From Streptomyces sp. MUM 2J (lineage in GTDB: Bacteria > Actinomycetota > Actinomycetes > Streptomycetales > Streptomycetaceae), in assembly GCF_022414535.1 (NCBI RefSeq), contig NZ_JADWYM010000005.1, forward strand, positions 1 through 64,000: a stretch of 64,000 nucleotides of DNA, read 5' to 3'. The notes below the pieces were generated by a model. The model worked only from the letters and a program-made list of their open reading frames with translations, did no database searches and was not told where the DNA came from. Positions 34,321 to 44,056 of the stretch are shown piece after piece. Position numbers and translations under genes: made by a program. Each line of letters starts with the position of its first letter. The first letter of the stretch is position 1.

Positions 34321-34355
34321 TAAGTGCAGACGAGCAGACCACTCACCTGCACTTA
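34321..34355. repeat. Perfect inverted repeat upstream of the methyltransferase operon
   Basis: TAAGTGCAG (34321-34329) and CTGCACTTA (34347-34355) are exact reverse complements with a 17-base loop. It lies 131 bases upstream of the methyltransferase start in an A/T-richer stretch between the operon and the broken transposase. It may be a repressor operator or a hairpin; there is no adjacent U run for a terminator in either direction. Confidence 0.6.
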
Positions 34356-34448
34356 CCGATCCTTCATCAAAGTTTGCGCATAAGACTCAGCGCCCGTCCC
34401 GCAGGCTGTTCGCCCTCACGGTTTCCACTACTCTTTCGCACTGACTGC

Positions 34449-35435
34449 TCAGTCACACTGATCGGTGTCGGCGGCGGCTGAAATCTGCCCCAGGCATTCG
34501 CCACAGCTGCCGGAGCGCAGGGCCCCGGCTGACTGCACCCATGCGGCCAGGGCCGCGGGCGGTACGGTGGCGGCGTCCGCGCTGGTGACCAGGTAGACGA
34601 TCTCGACGGTCCGTCGGTCTTTCCTGGTGACGGTGCGCCGCAGCTGGGCGACCTGCACGGCTCCGCTGAACTCGATCCATGCCGGTACGTCGACGGCCTT
34701 GATCGTGCGGGTGACACGACGTCCGTGTCCCCGAACCGTCTTGGTGACGGCGGGTATCGAAGCCCAGGGAAGCGCCTTGAGCTGCGCATACAACGACTTC
34801 TGATTGGCCTTCACGGTCAGCACGTAGTCACCGCCGGCCCCGGTCACCAGGGTCGCGGTGTCGTGCTGTGTATGCAGCGCGTCCATCGTGACCACCACGC
34901 CGTCCAGGTCGAGGAGTTGAAGCAGATCTCGGGCGGCGGGGATCTCGTTGCTCTTCTCACCCACCGCGACCTGGCCGAGCACCGCCCCGGACCCGTGAGC
35001 GAGGGCAGACACAAGGTGCGGGGCCGAAGAACCGCCGCCGCGTGCGCCGCGGAGCGTCTTGCCGTCGATCGCGATTACCCTGCGGCCCTCGACGAGTGCT
35101 GTCCTGGCCAGTGCCCAGGCACCCAGCGCCGCGTCGAGACGGTCCGCGTCGAGGCGGGCGAACAGGCGCCGCAGCGTCGACTCATCCACCCGGCCCCGCT
35201 CCAGGCCCAGCCGTTCCAGCGCGGCACTTCCTGCGTCCCGGGCCCACTCCCCGATCGCGGTGAACCCCCGTGCCCCGGCCAGTACCGCGCACACCGCCAC
35301 CGCGATCAGAGCGCCCACCGGATGCCGCACACCGCGCCGACCGCGCGGATCAGGTATCCCGGCGAGCAGCTCGGCCAGGAGCTCGTGATCCGGGACGGGC
35401 ATGCGAACAGGCGCGGGAATGATAGACGATGACAT
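34449..35435 (-). pseudogene. ISAs1-family transposase, truncated at the C-terminus
   Basis: 328 aa from ATG 35435 (MSSSIIPAPVRMPVPDHELL). N-terminal IPDPRGRRGVRHPVGALIAV and the DDE core IAIDGKTLRGARG and TMDALHTQHDTA are clear ISAs1/DDE_Tnp_1-associated signatures. Intact relatives continue with the third acidic residue in a HWxIEN helix and about 70 more residues. Here the frame leaves the family after AALAAWVQSAGAL and ends at 34449, so the catalytic Glu region is lost. The left end of the element has been deleted, next to the lanthipeptide operon. Confidence 0.8.
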
Positions 35436-35540
35436 GGCGCGGGCGTGATCCCCCTGGTCGGACGGCAAGGCGTAGGAACCTCCATCCAACCGGACCGGAA
35501 CACGCCCGCGCACCTCTCCTATCCGCAAAACCCCACGTCA

Positions 35541-35572
35541 CAGGGCTACAGAACAACTTTGCCGGGGCCCTG
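35541..35572. mobile_element. Surviving outer end of the ISAs1-type element
   Basis: CAGGGCTACAGAACAACTTT then GCCGGGGCCCTG: the 6-base ends CAGGGC and GCCCTG are complementary and the A/C-rich inner part resembles ISAs1-type terminal repeats. It lies 106 bases upstream of the transposase start. The matching left end was not found. The following 35573-35869 stretch holds no supportable gene. Confidence 0.5.
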
Positions 35573-35869
35573 TGCCGGAGCGGGTGGCCGCTACCAGGTT
35601 AACCCGGCCCCGGCCGAGTGCGCGCGACCGCGCGTCCCGGCATGTATGCATCCCTGTGTCCCGGCTTCCGGGCTTCCGCCAGCTCTGGGAGGCCGAGGGG
35701 CGGAGAGGCCGGGCGTCCGCGAGGTCGTAGGGTCGGGGGCCAGGTCGCCCGGTGGTGTCCGCAGGCGGCGGCGGACACGGCCACGTGCGGCTGTGTGCAT
35801 CGCCGTCGAGGACTGCGGTTTCCGTGTCGCGGCTCTCGGCGGACCCGCTGTTCGACCGGAGGCCCTGAC

Positions 35870-36256
35870 ATGACCAGCAGGTTCACCGAGCTCGCGATCG
35901 ACTGCGCCGACCCCCGCGCTCTGGCCCGGTTCTGGTGCGCGGTCCTCGACTACGAGGTGCAGGACGAGGAGGACGGGCTCGTCACCATCGGCCCCCCTGA
36001 GGTGCCCGGCGGTGGGAACGGGCGCGGGCCCGTGCCGCCGGCGTTGACGTTCGCGCGGGTGCCCGAGGGCAAGACCGTCAAGAACCGGATCCACCTCGAC
36101 GTCAGTCCGGCCGACCGGGAGCAGGACGAGGAGGTCCGCCGCCTGCTCGGCCTGGGAGCCCGACGTGCCGACGTCGGCCGGGGTGAGGAGAGCTGGGTCG
36201 TGCTCGCCGACCCGGAGGGGAACGAGTTCTGCGTACTGGCGGGCCGCCGCCCCTGA
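35870..36256 (+). CDS. VOC-family (glyoxalase-like) protein
   Basis: 128 aa: RFTELAIDCADPRALARFW at the start and EESWVVLADPEGNEFCVL at the end are the two beta-alpha-beta-beta-beta modules of glyoxalase-like VOC proteins. NRIHLDVSPADR holds a metal-ligand-like His. Such proteins act on small molecules or bind drugs; substrate unknown. ATG has GGAGG upstream. It is the first backbone gene after the mobile island. Confidence 0.85.
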   Translation: MTSRFTELAIDCADPRALARFWCAVLDYEVQDEEDGLVTIGPPEVPGGGNGRGPVPPALTFARVPEGKTVKNRIHLDVSPADREQDEEVRRLLGLGARRADVGRGEESWVVLADPEGNEFCVLAGRRP

Positions 36257-36470
36257 TCGCGGGCCGCGCACCGGGCACGGCCGATCCGCCGGTGCCACCG
36301 CAGGGACGGCCACCGGTGCACGCCGTGCGCGGCGCCCGCGGCAGCCCGCGGCCCGGCCGCTCGCGGCACCCGCGGGCGGCCAGGCGGGTGATGCAGGCCG
36401 AGCAGGTCCGGGGGGCGGACCATAGGTTGGGGGGAGGAACCGGCGAAACGGACCAGAAGGGGCCGCTCAC

Positions 36471-37724
36471 ATGGCAGCAGAGGTTGATCATGCGGCCCTG
36501 TTCGCCGCCACGCCCAGCCCCTATCTCGTCCTGGGCCCGGACCTGGTGATCGTGGACGTCAACCGCGCCTACCTGCTGGCGACCGGGCGGACGCGGGACG
36601 ATCTGGTGGGGCAGTACATCTTCAAGGCCTTCCCCGACAACCCCGACGACCCCGATGCCGACGGCGTGCGGAACCTGGACGCCTCCCTGCACCGGGTGCT
36701 CGCCACCCGCAAGCCGGACACCATGGCGCTGCAGAAGTACGACATCCCCGTCGTCAGCCGGCCCGGGGCGTTCGAGGAGCGGTGGTGGTCCCCGGTGAAC
36801 ACCCCGGTCCTGGGCCCGGACGGGGAGGTGGAATGGATCATCCACCGGGTGGAGGACGTCACCGCGTTCATCCGGGACCGGCGGGCCGCCGGGACCACCG
36901 GCGGCGGTGACGGCGGGACCGGGGGTGTGGAACGGTCGCTGGAGGCGGAGCTGTACGCGCGGGCGCGGGAGCTGCAACGCCTCAACGACGAGCTCCGCAG
37001 CGCCCACACCCGGGACCGCAAGGTGGCCGTCACCCTTCAGCAGGCGATGCTCCATGCCCCGGACCTGGCGCACCACGCCCACGACATCGCGGTGCGGTAC
37101 CTGCCCGCCACCGGGTCGCTGAACGTGTGCGGTGACTGGTACGACGTCGTCGACCTCCCGCCGGACCGGCTCGCGCTCGCCGTCGGCGACGTCATCGGCC
37201 ACGGTCTGGAGGCCGCCGCGGTCATGGGCATGCTGCGCAGCGCCCTGTCGGCCGCGATCCGGGCCCTGGAGCGCCCCGCCCAGGCCCTGGAGGTCCTGGG
37301 TCTGTACGCCCGCTCGATCGAGGGCGCGCTGGGCACGACCGCGGTCAAGGCGATCGTCGACCGGCGCAGCAAGCTGATCAGCTACAGCAGCGCCGGCCAT
37401 CTGCCGCCGGTGCTGGTGCACGACGACGGCCGCACCGAGTTGCTGGACCAGGCGACCGACCCACCGCTGGGCGCACGGCCGGAGCACGTGCCGCGTCCGC
37501 AGGCCAGCATCCACTACCGGCCCGGAGACACGCTGGTGCTGTACACCGACGGGCTCGTCGAGCGCCGGGACGAGGACGTCGACACCAGTCTGGGCCGCCT
37601 GACCGACCTGCTCACCGAGTGGTGCCGGCTGGGGGCGGAGCAGCTCGCGGACACGCTGCTGGCCCGGCTCGGGGTGGCCAGCGGCAGCCAGGACGACGTC
37701 GCGCTCATCGTCGTCCGCCTGTGA
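36471..37724 (+). CDS. PAS-domain SpoIIE-type serine phosphatase
   Basis: 417 aa. The PAS domain covers about residues 8-135 (FAATPSPYLVLGPDLVIVDV...), then a Gly-rich linker, a coiled coil (ELYARARELQRLNDELRSAH) and a PP2C/SpoIIE domain from about 183. Metal aspartates are seen in GDWYDVVDL, GDVIGHG and YTDGLVERRDED, and SQDDVALIVVRL closes the domain. Such phosphatases dephosphorylate anti-sigma antagonists and so switch stress sigma factors (SigB-type). There is no kinase domain or antagonist beside it. The ATG follows CACATGGCAGC, with a modest SD. Confidence 0.9.
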   Translation: MAAEVDHAALFAATPSPYLVLGPDLVIVDVNRAYLLATGRTRDDLVGQYIFKAFPDNPDDPDADGVRNLDASLHRVLATRKPDTMALQKYDIPVVSRPGAFEERWWSPVNTPVLGPDGEVEWIIHRVEDVTAFIRDRRAAGTTGGGDGGTGGVERSLEAELYARARELQRLNDELRSAHTRDRKVAVTLQQAMLHAPDLAHHAHDIAVRYLPATGSLNVCGDWYDVVDLPPDRLALAVGDVIGHGLEAAAVMGMLRSALSAAIRALERPAQALEVLGLYARSIEGALGTTAVKAIVDRRSKLISYSSAGHLPPVLVHDDGRTELLDQATDPPLGARPEHVPRPQASIHYRPGDTLVLYTDGLVERRDEDVDTSLGRLTDLLTEWCRLGAEQLADTLLARLGVASGSQDDVALIVVRL

Positions 37725-38077
37725 GCCACCGGACCGATGTCCACCTGCCGGTGAGCCGCCGGGCGAAGGTCCGCCTGCGCCCCGCCGAACGACCGGCCGT
37801 CCGCCTCCGCCTGGTGAGCCCGCTGGAGGAACCTTGGCGTGTGGTCGGCGTGGGCCCCTCCGCGGGTTGGCCGCCGGAGCGCCGGATCCGTGGGGCCGCC
37901 GGAGCATCGCGGGTGCCGTGCGGCGGGTGGGGGCGGGTGCCGGTGTGCGGGGCGCCGGGCGCCCGCCGGGCCTCGGGCGCCGGCGGGCGGGGACGGGCCG
38001 CCGGTGCCCGGGGCCCGGCGGGCCGGACGGATGGGGCAGGGCGGGGCAGGGCAAAGCGGGGCAGCGCGGGGCGGGGC
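37725..38077. other. GC-rich intergenic stretch
   Basis: No supported gene between the phosphatase and the convergent DUF7144 gene. From 37860 onward it is rich in GGGGC/GGCGG runs, including a near-repeat GGGGCAGGGCGGGGCAGGGC around 38033-38060. All frames lack ribosome sites. Confidence 0.4.
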
Positions 38078-38530
38078 TCAGATCACCGCTTCCTGCCAGG
38101 AGGCCAGCGCCCAGATCACGAAGACGTCGATCGCCATCATGATCACCGACCAGACCGGCGCGTACGGCAGGAAGAGGAACTGGGCGACAAGGCTCAGCGA
38201 GGCCAGGAAGATGCCCGCGTAGCGCGCCCATGTCTGCTGCTGGAACAAGCCGACGCCGGTGATCACGGCGAGGGCGCCGATGACGATGTGGACGACGCCC
38301 CAGCCGGTCAGGTTGAGCTCGTACACGTAGGTGCCGACCCTGGCGTACACGTCGTCCTCGGCGACGGCGGCGATGCCCTGGAGGACCGCCAGGACGCCGC
38401 TGCACACCATCAGGACGGCGGCGAACATCACGCCGCCCGACACCCAGTCGCCGCCGGGGGGCGGCTGCGACGGGGTGGACTGGCCGGAACGGCCCTGCGG
38501 GCTGCCGGTGGGCTGTGCTGCCTGGCTCAT
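38078..38530 (-). CDS. DUF7144 family membrane protein
   Basis: 150 aa. Cytoplasmic Gln/Pro/Gly-rich N-terminus (about 30 residues) followed by four hydrophobic helices at about 35-55, 75-95, 100-118 and 122-145. GWGVVHIVIGALAVITGVGL and WARYAGIFLASLSLVAQFLFLPYAPVWSVIMMAID are the repeated signature of actinobacterial DUF7144-type proteins. Function unknown. The ATG at 38530 has AAAGGA upstream. Confidence 0.82.
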   Translation of the reverse strand: MSQAAQPTGSPQGRSGQSTPSQPPPGGDWVSGGVMFAAVLMVCSGVLAVLQGIAAVAEDDVYARVGTYVYELNLTGWGVVHIVIGALAVITGVGLFQQQTWARYAGIFLASLSLVAQFLFLPYAPVWSVIMMAIDVFVIWALASWQEAVI

Positions 38531-38831
38531 GGGACTCGGTCCTTTCCGCGTCCTGCGCTCCGCCCGCCGCCACCGGGTGGCGGCGGGCGGAGCGGTGGGA
38601 CGAAGGGGGGGCTGCTCCGCTTCAGAGCGTTGCCGCGCGCCGGCCGGGCCGCCACGCCGGCCGGGCCGAACGGGTGAGGAGGAGGTCATGGGCTCGCCCC
38701 GCCGGCCGTCCCCGCCGCGGGGCCGACGTGCGGGCGGTGCGGCTCTGCCGTTAACTGAACGCACCCGCCGCCCCCGCCCGGTCGATGGCCCGCCCGCCGC
38801 CGACCATCCATCGACCCGCGGGAGCCGCCGC

Positions 38832-40154
38832 ATGGACGTCACCGCAGCCTCAGCTCCGGAGCAGCCTCCCGGGCCGGACCTGCGGGAGACCCTGCTCAGC
38901 CGCGGCTACCGGCGCGGCCTCCTGCTCTGTGTGCTGCTCGGCATTCCCATCTCGCTCGCGGCCTTCGGCTTCGTGAGCCTGGAGCACGCTCTGCAGCACT
39001 GGGTGTGGACGACCCTGCCCGAGGAGGCCGGCTTCGACCGCGCCCCCTGGTGGTGGCCCCTGCCCGCGCTGCTGCTGGCCGGAGTGATCCTGGCCCCGAT
39101 CGTGACCCGAGTGCCGGGCGGCGGCGGGCACGTGCCGGTGGACGGCCTGGGCGGCCCTCCGCTCGGGCCGGAGGCGCTGCCCGGTGTCCTCCTCGCCGCG
39201 CTCGGGACCCTGCCGCTGGGTGTGGTGCTGGGCCCGGAGGCGCCGCTGATGGCGGTCGGCAGCGGGCTCGCCCTGCTCGCCGTGCGGGCCGTCGGCGCGG
39301 GCGCCGATCCCCGGGCCTCGATCGTCCTGGCCACCGCGGGTTCCACCGCCGCGATCTCCACCATCCTCGGCGGGCCGGTCGTCGCGGCGGTGCTGGTGAT
39401 CGAGGCGGCCGGGCTGGCCGGACCCCAGATGGTCATCCTGCTGCTGCCCACCCTGCTCGCCAGCGCCACCGGTGCCCTGGTCTTCACCGGTTTCGGCCAG
39501 TGGACCGGTTTCAGTATCGGCGCCCTGACACTGCCGCAGGTCCCGCCGAGCGCCAATCCGGACGCCGGTGACTTCCTGTGGGGTGTGCCGGCCGCGGCGC
39601 TGATCGCGGTGGTCGTCTCGCTCGCCCACGGCCTCGGCCGCGTCACGGCCGGATGGACCCGGCGCCACACCGGGTGGCGCACGGTCGCCTGCGCCTCGGC
39701 GGTCGGCGTGAGCATCACGGCGTACGCGCTGCTCACCGGCCGCTCCCCCGAGGAGGCGGCGCTCTCCGGTCAGGCCGGGCTCGCCGACCTGGCCGGGGAC
39801 CCGCACGCCTGGTCCGTGGCCGCCCTGCTCGCCCTCGTCCTGTGCAAGGGACTGGCCTGGGGGGTCAGCCTGGGTTCCCTGCGCGGCGGCCCGATCTTCC
39901 CCGCGCTCCTGATCGGCACGGCGGCCGCCATGGCCTGCTCCGGGCTCCCCGGTCTCGGTGTCACACCGGCACTCGGTGTGGGTCTGGCGGCGGCAGCCGC
40001 CACCATCACCGGGCTGCCGCTGACCAGTGCCCTACTGGCCATCCTGCTGCTGGGCAAGGACGCCCCCGACCAGACGCCGCTGATCGTCGTGTCGTCGGTG
40101 GTGGCGTTCGTCGTCGCGCAGACCGTGCAGCGTCCGAAGCGGACCGGGTCGTGA
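38832..40154 (+). CDS. ClC-family chloride channel or H+/Cl- antiporter
   Basis: 440 aa with about ten hydrophobic helices. The ion-path motif GPEAPLM (about 133-139; GREGP in the family) keeps the gating glutamate, and GGPIFPALLIG (about 353-363) matches the GxFxP selectivity loop. No CBS domains follow. It moves Cl-, perhaps in exchange for protons, for pH or osmotic balance. The gene overlaps the K+ channel gene by 4 bp (GTGA), so a K+ path and its counter-ion path are made together. Confidence 0.9.
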   Translation: MDVTAASAPEQPPGPDLRETLLSRGYRRGLLLCVLLGIPISLAAFGFVSLEHALQHWVWTTLPEEAGFDRAPWWWPLPALLLAGVILAPIVTRVPGGGGHVPVDGLGGPPLGPEALPGVLLAALGTLPLGVVLGPEAPLMAVGSGLALLAVRAVGAGADPRASIVLATAGSTAAISTILGGPVVAAVLVIEAAGLAGPQMVILLLPTLLASATGALVFTGFGQWTGFSIGALTLPQVPPSANPDAGDFLWGVPAAALIAVVVSLAHGLGRVTAGWTRRHTGWRTVACASAVGVSITAYALLTGRSPEEAALSGQAGLADLAGDPHAWSVAALLALVLCKGLAWGVSLGSLRGGPIFPALLIGTAAAMACSGLPGLGVTPALGVGLAAAAATITGLPLTSALLAILLLGKDAPDQTPLIVVSSVVAFVVAQTVQRPKRTGS

Positions 40155-40690
40155 CCGCTCCGGGGCACGGCCCTTCCACGTGGCACCGGGCCCGGCCGTG
40201 GCTGCTGCAGGCGACCGCGGCGGCGGCCATGATCGCCGCCTACTTCCTGCTGCCCATCGACCGCCTCGGCCCGCGCCACCCGCTGCTGAGCTGGATCGTG
40301 TTCGCCGTGGCCCTGGGGCTGGTCGCCGTACTGCTGCTGCGGCAGATCCGCGACGTGCTCCTCGACCGGCCGGGCACCCGGCCGGGCCTGGTCATCCCGC
40401 TGCTGATCTGCCTGTCGGTGCTGGTGTTCGCCACCACCTACCTGGCGCTGGCCAAGAGCCCAGGCGAGTTCTCCGGCCTCACCACCCGCGTCGACTCCCT
40501 GTACTTCACCGTCGTCACCCTCGCGACCGTCGGGTACGGCGACATCTTTCCGCGGGGGCAGCTGGCCCGCCTGGTGACCATCGTGCAGCTCCTGTACGGC
40601 GGCGTCTTCCTGACCGCCGCGGCCACGGCTCTCAGCCGCCGGGTGCACAACCTGCTGGCCCAGCGCATCGGGCGCGGCAGCGACGGATGA
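40151..40690 (+). CDS. Two-TM potassium channel family protein
   Basis: 179 aa from a GTG inside the ClC stop codon. Two N-terminal hydrophobic segments (about 22-36 and 44-62), then a two-helix ion-channel module with the selectivity filter TLATVGYGDIFP (about 137-148). No RCK domain or voltage sensor is present, as in small Ion_trans_2 proteins. It should conduct K+. It is probably transcribed with the ClC gene as an electroneutral pair. Confidence 0.9.
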   Translation: MTAPGHGPSTWHRARPWLLQATAAAAMIAAYFLLPIDRLGPRHPLLSWIVFAVALGLVAVLLLRQIRDVLLDRPGTRPGLVIPLLICLSVLVFATTYLALAKSPGEFSGLTTRVDSLYFTVVTLATVGYGDIFPRGQLARLVTIVQLLYGGVFLTAAATALSRRVHNLLAQRIGRGSDG

Positions 40691-40899
40691 ACCCGGCGCT
40701 CCGGTACGCCCCCGTGCCGCCCGCACGTCCGCCGGCCGGCATGCCGGGCGGCCCGCCGGATCGCCGGCCCGCCCGGCCGTCGGTCCCCGGCGCGCCCCGC
40801 CCGCACGGGCACTGCGCACTCCGGCGCACCCACCCCGGCGCCGTCACGCCGAGGTGGTCGGGCCGGCGCCGTGACGCCGGCGCACCCACCCCGACGCGG

Positions 40900-42198
40900 T
40901 CACGCCAGCGCGAAGTACCGCAGCCACACGTAGACGAGTGAGATCGCGACCGTCACGGCCGTGACCACCAGGCCGTACTTGGTGAACTGCCAGAAGGAGA
41001 TGGGCTGGCGGTTGCGCTCGGCGATGCCGAGGACGACGACGTTGGCGGAGGCGCCGATCGCCGTGGCGTTGCCGCCGAGGTCGGCGCCCAGGGCCAGGGC
41101 CCACCACAGGACGTGGTCGCTCGCACCGCCCATCTCGTGGACGAGGTCGGCGGTGATGGGGGCCATGGTGGCGACGTACGGGATGTTGTCGACGATGCCG
41201 GACAGGATCGCGGAGCCGCCGAGCAGGGTGAGCGAGCCGCCCAGTTCGTTGCCGCCGATCGCGTCGGCCAGGGCGCGGGAGATCTCGTCGACCACGCCCG
41301 TGTCGATCAGGCCGCCGATCATGACGAACAGGCCGGCGAAGAAGGCCAGGGTGGGCCACTCCACCTCGGCGAGCACGTCGTGCGTCTCCACGGCGGTGGC
41401 GCCGACCAGCAGGCCGGCACCCAGCAGGGCGACGACGCTCGGCTCGAAGTGCAGGACCGGGTGCAGGACGAAGCCGGCCACCACCAGCGCCAGCACGATC
41501 AGGCCCTGGAGCAGCAGCCGCGGGTCCTTGATCGCTTCCCGCTCCTCCAGTGCCATGATCTCGGCGGCGCGGTCGTCGTCGTAGACGAAGGACTTGCGGA
41601 ACATGATCCGGCACAGCACCAGCAGGACGCCGATCAGCACGATGACCAGCGGGGCCAGGTGGATCAGGAAGTCGTTGAAGGTCAGGCCCGCCCGGCTGGC
41701 GATGATGATGTTGGGCGGGTCACCGACGAGCGTGGCCGTGCCACCGATGTTCGACGCCAGGACCTCGGCGATGAGGAACGGGGCGGCGGGCAGGGCCATA
41801 CGCTCGCACACCAGCAGCGTGACCGGGGCGATCAGCAGCACGGTGGTGACGTTGTCCAGCAGGGCGGAGGCCACCGCCGTGATGATCACCAGCATGGCCA
41901 TGACCCGGAAGGGTCTCGCCCTGGCCCGTTTCACCGCCCAGATCGCCAGATACTCGAACATGCCGGTCTTCTTCAGCACGCCGACGATCATCATCATGCC
42001 CATGAGCAGGAAGATGACGTTCCAGTCGATGCCGGATTCCTCGGAGTAGAACGCCGAGACGTCGTCCGTGGCTCCGATCGCCAACATCAGACCCGCGCCG
42101 CCGAGGGCCACGGCGACGCGGTGGATCTTCTCGCTGATGATGAGGGCGTAGGCACCTACGAAGACGACGATCGCCGCCCAGCTCTGCCAGTCCTTCAC
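40900..42198 (-). CDS. ArsB/NhaD-type (SLC13-like) transporter
   Basis: 432 aa. Two inverted repeats of the ion-transporter superfamily: SALLDNVTTVLLIAPV and ATLVGDPPNIIIASRAG in the first half, SGIVDNIPYVATMAPI and LGADLGGNATAIGASANVVV in the second; these DN and GDPPN/GASAN motifs are substrate-site hairpins. It may export Na+ or an anion. GTG at 42198 follows GGAGGAAC and overlaps the antiporter stop by 4 bp. Nothing points to arsenic specifically. Confidence 0.88.
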   Translation of the reverse strand: MKDWQSWAAIVVFVGAYALIISEKIHRVAVALGGAGLMLAIGATDDVSAFYSEESGIDWNVIFLLMGMMMIVGVLKKTGMFEYLAIWAVKRARARPFRVMAMLVIITAVASALLDNVTTVLLIAPVTLLVCERMALPAAPFLIAEVLASNIGGTATLVGDPPNIIIASRAGLTFNDFLIHLAPLVIVLIGVLLVLCRIMFRKSFVYDDDRAAEIMALEEREAIKDPRLLLQGLIVLALVVAGFVLHPVLHFEPSVVALLGAGLLVGATAVETHDVLAEVEWPTLAFFAGLFVMIGGLIDTGVVDEISRALADAIGGNELGGSLTLLGGSAILSGIVDNIPYVATMAPITADLVHEMGGASDHVLWWALALGADLGGNATAIGASANVVVLGIAERNRQPISFWQFTKYGLVVTAVTVAISLVYVWLRYFALA

Positions 42199-43430
42199 GT
42201 TCCTCCGTTCGCTGAAGCGGGCGTCCGGGTCTCCGACGGCGGTCCGTCCGGGATTCCGGCCAGGTCTTCCACGTCGAACGCCCGGGCGATCGGCACGTCC
42301 GTCGAGCTGTGGGCGATGATCGAGAAGGCGATGCACACCGCGATCAGGGTGAAGGCCTCCTCCGCCTGCGGGATGCCGGACTGCAGCACGAGCAGGCCGT
42401 AGACCACGGAGGCGAAGCCCTTGGGGCCGAACCAGGCGGCCACCAGCTTCTCCTTGCGGGAGATGCCGGCACCCAGCAGCGACAGCAGCAGGGAAGCCGG
42501 GCGGATCAGGAAGATCGCCAGGACCACCGCAGCGTAGCCGCCGAGCGACAGGTCACCGAAGAGGCTCGGGGTCAGCAGCGCGCCGAACACCAGCAGCGCC
42601 GCGAACTTCGCCAGTTCCGCCAGCGCCTCGCCCAGCGGCTCGAACGACGCCTTCGCCTCCGGGGAGACGTGTGCGAGCGTCGCGCCGGCCGAGAAGGCGG
42701 CCAGGTAGGGGTTGGCATGGGTCAGGTGGCAGGACGCGTACAGGATGATCCCGACGGCCAGCGGCAGCAGCGGCTGGAGCTTGGGCTCGGCGCCCAGCAG
42801 CGGAACCCGCACGAGCACGTTGACGACCAGCGGGAGGACGATACCGAAGGCCAGGCCGAGCAGCAGCTCCAGCCCGATCGTCCCCGGTGAGGCCTCCATG
42901 CCCGGTGCCGTCGATCCGGCCGCGGCGATCAGCAGCAGGACCACCGGCAGGGCCAGGCCGTCGTTGATGCCGCTCTCCACGTTCAGCAGCTGCCGCAGCT
43001 TGGCCGGGACCTCGGCGCGCCCGACGATGGCCGAGGCGAACACCGGGTCGGTCGGCGCCAGCACCGCGCCCACCAGGAAGGACGTCGTCCAGTCCAGGCC
43101 GACCAGGTAGTGCGTGGCCAGGCCCATGAAGACGAACGCCAGCGGCATGCCCAGGCCCAGCGCCCGGGCCGGGTGCTTCCAGCCGGCGCGCAGCTTCGGC
43201 AGCGACACGTGCATGCCGTCGGTGAACAGCACCGCGAAGAGTGCCAGGTCAGCGGTAACAGAAACGATCCCGCTGTCCGGAGTGATGTGGATCAGTCCGA
43301 GGAACCCGTCGCTGACGAGGGCCCCGCCGACCAGGAAGAGGAACGACGTCGACAGCACCGTGCGCGCCGCAAGGCCCGACAGCAGCACCGTGACCAGCAG
43401 CGCAACGCCGAACACCACCACCAGCACCAT
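42195..43430 (-). CDS. CPA1-family cation/H+ antiporter
   Basis: 411 aa with about 12 hydrophobic helices. Key segment LVGAVLAPTDPVFASAIVG and the ion-binding pair NVESGINDGLALPV (ND motif) are diagnostic of CPA1 Na+(K+)/H+ antiporters. ATG at 43430 is used because GGGAG lies 8-9 bases upstream; GTG 43439 would put that SD against the start. Translationally coupled to the ArsB/NhaD-type gene, giving two monovalent-ion exporters in one operon. Confidence 0.9.
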   Translation of the reverse strand: MVLVVVFGVALLVTVLLSGLAARTVLSTSFLFLVGGALVSDGFLGLIHITPDSGIVSVTADLALFAVLFTDGMHVSLPKLRAGWKHPARALGLGMPLAFVFMGLATHYLVGLDWTTSFLVGAVLAPTDPVFASAIVGRAEVPAKLRQLLNVESGINDGLALPVVLLLIAAAGSTAPGMEASPGTIGLELLLGLAFGIVLPLVVNVLVRVPLLGAEPKLQPLLPLAVGIILYASCHLTHANPYLAAFSAGATLAHVSPEAKASFEPLGEALAELAKFAALLVFGALLTPSLFGDLSLGGYAAVVLAIFLIRPASLLLSLLGAGISRKEKLVAAWFGPKGFASVVYGLLVLQSGIPQAEEAFTLIAVCIAFSIIAHSSTDVPIARAFDVEDLAGIPDGPPSETRTPASANGGT

Positions 43431-43591
43431 GACGGACACTCCCGATCAAACGAGACAACTGTTCCCTGCTCGCCGACCAGGCTTCCCGGCACACCGCTGG
43501 GAACCTTACCTGTCCTTGATAGGACTTTGTCATTTCGTTGATCTGCACCCGTGCGGGCCGCAGATTGCCGGGTCCCGGCAACAAGGACCGT

Positions 43592-44056
43592 TCAGGCGGA
43601 GCCGACGGCGAGCAGACGCTCCAGAAGATGCGACGCGGTGATCACACCGAGCAGTCTCGCACCCGCCTTGTCCCGGTCCACGACCGCCACCAGAGGACTG
43701 CGCAACTGTGCCATCTGCGCGGCGATCTCCAGCGCGGTGTCGTCCGGTGCGGCGACCACCGGCGGCGGCGTCGTCCTCGACAGGCAGTCGCGCACCTTGC
43801 GGCCGGCCAGGTTCTCGCAGATCCGGTCGGCATGACGCTCGTCGATCACCGCGGCCAGCGTCGGGTCCTCGACGACGTAGCCCGGCACCAGGATCTTGAT
43901 CATCTGGGAGGCGGGCAGGATCGCCCGGGGGGCACCCAGCCCGTCCACGACCAGCAGCGCGGGCAGCCGGTGCTCGGCCATCAGCCGGGCCGCCTCCAGC
44001 GCATCGCTGTCCAGGCCGATCGTCTCGTACTGCACCGCCAAATCACGCGCCCGCAC
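43592..44056 (-). CDS. CBS-domain pair protein
   Basis: 154 aa with two CBS motifs (VQYETIGLDSDALEAARLM... and SRTTPPPVVAAPDDTALEIA...). Such Bateman modules bind adenosyl ligands and regulate channels or enzymes in trans. Its position between ion transporters and the SPFH/AAA cassette suggests control of one of them, which is inference. GTG at 44056 has GGAGCC upstream; the frame to 44209 is Arg/Gly-rich and not used. Confidence 0.85.
   Translation of the reverse strand: MRARDLAVQYETIGLDSDALEAARLMAEHRLPALLVVDGLGAPRAILPASQMIKILVPGYVVEDPTLAAVIDERHADRICENLAGRKVRDCLSRTTPPPVVAAPDDTALEIAAQMAQLRSPLVAVVDRDKAGARLLGVITASHLLERLLAVGSA

Noticed and set aside
34260..36400. Search for a second copy of the tRNA-Pro 3' end as attR
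   Set aside because: No match to CAAATCCCGCCACCCCG was found by eye at the right edge of the island.
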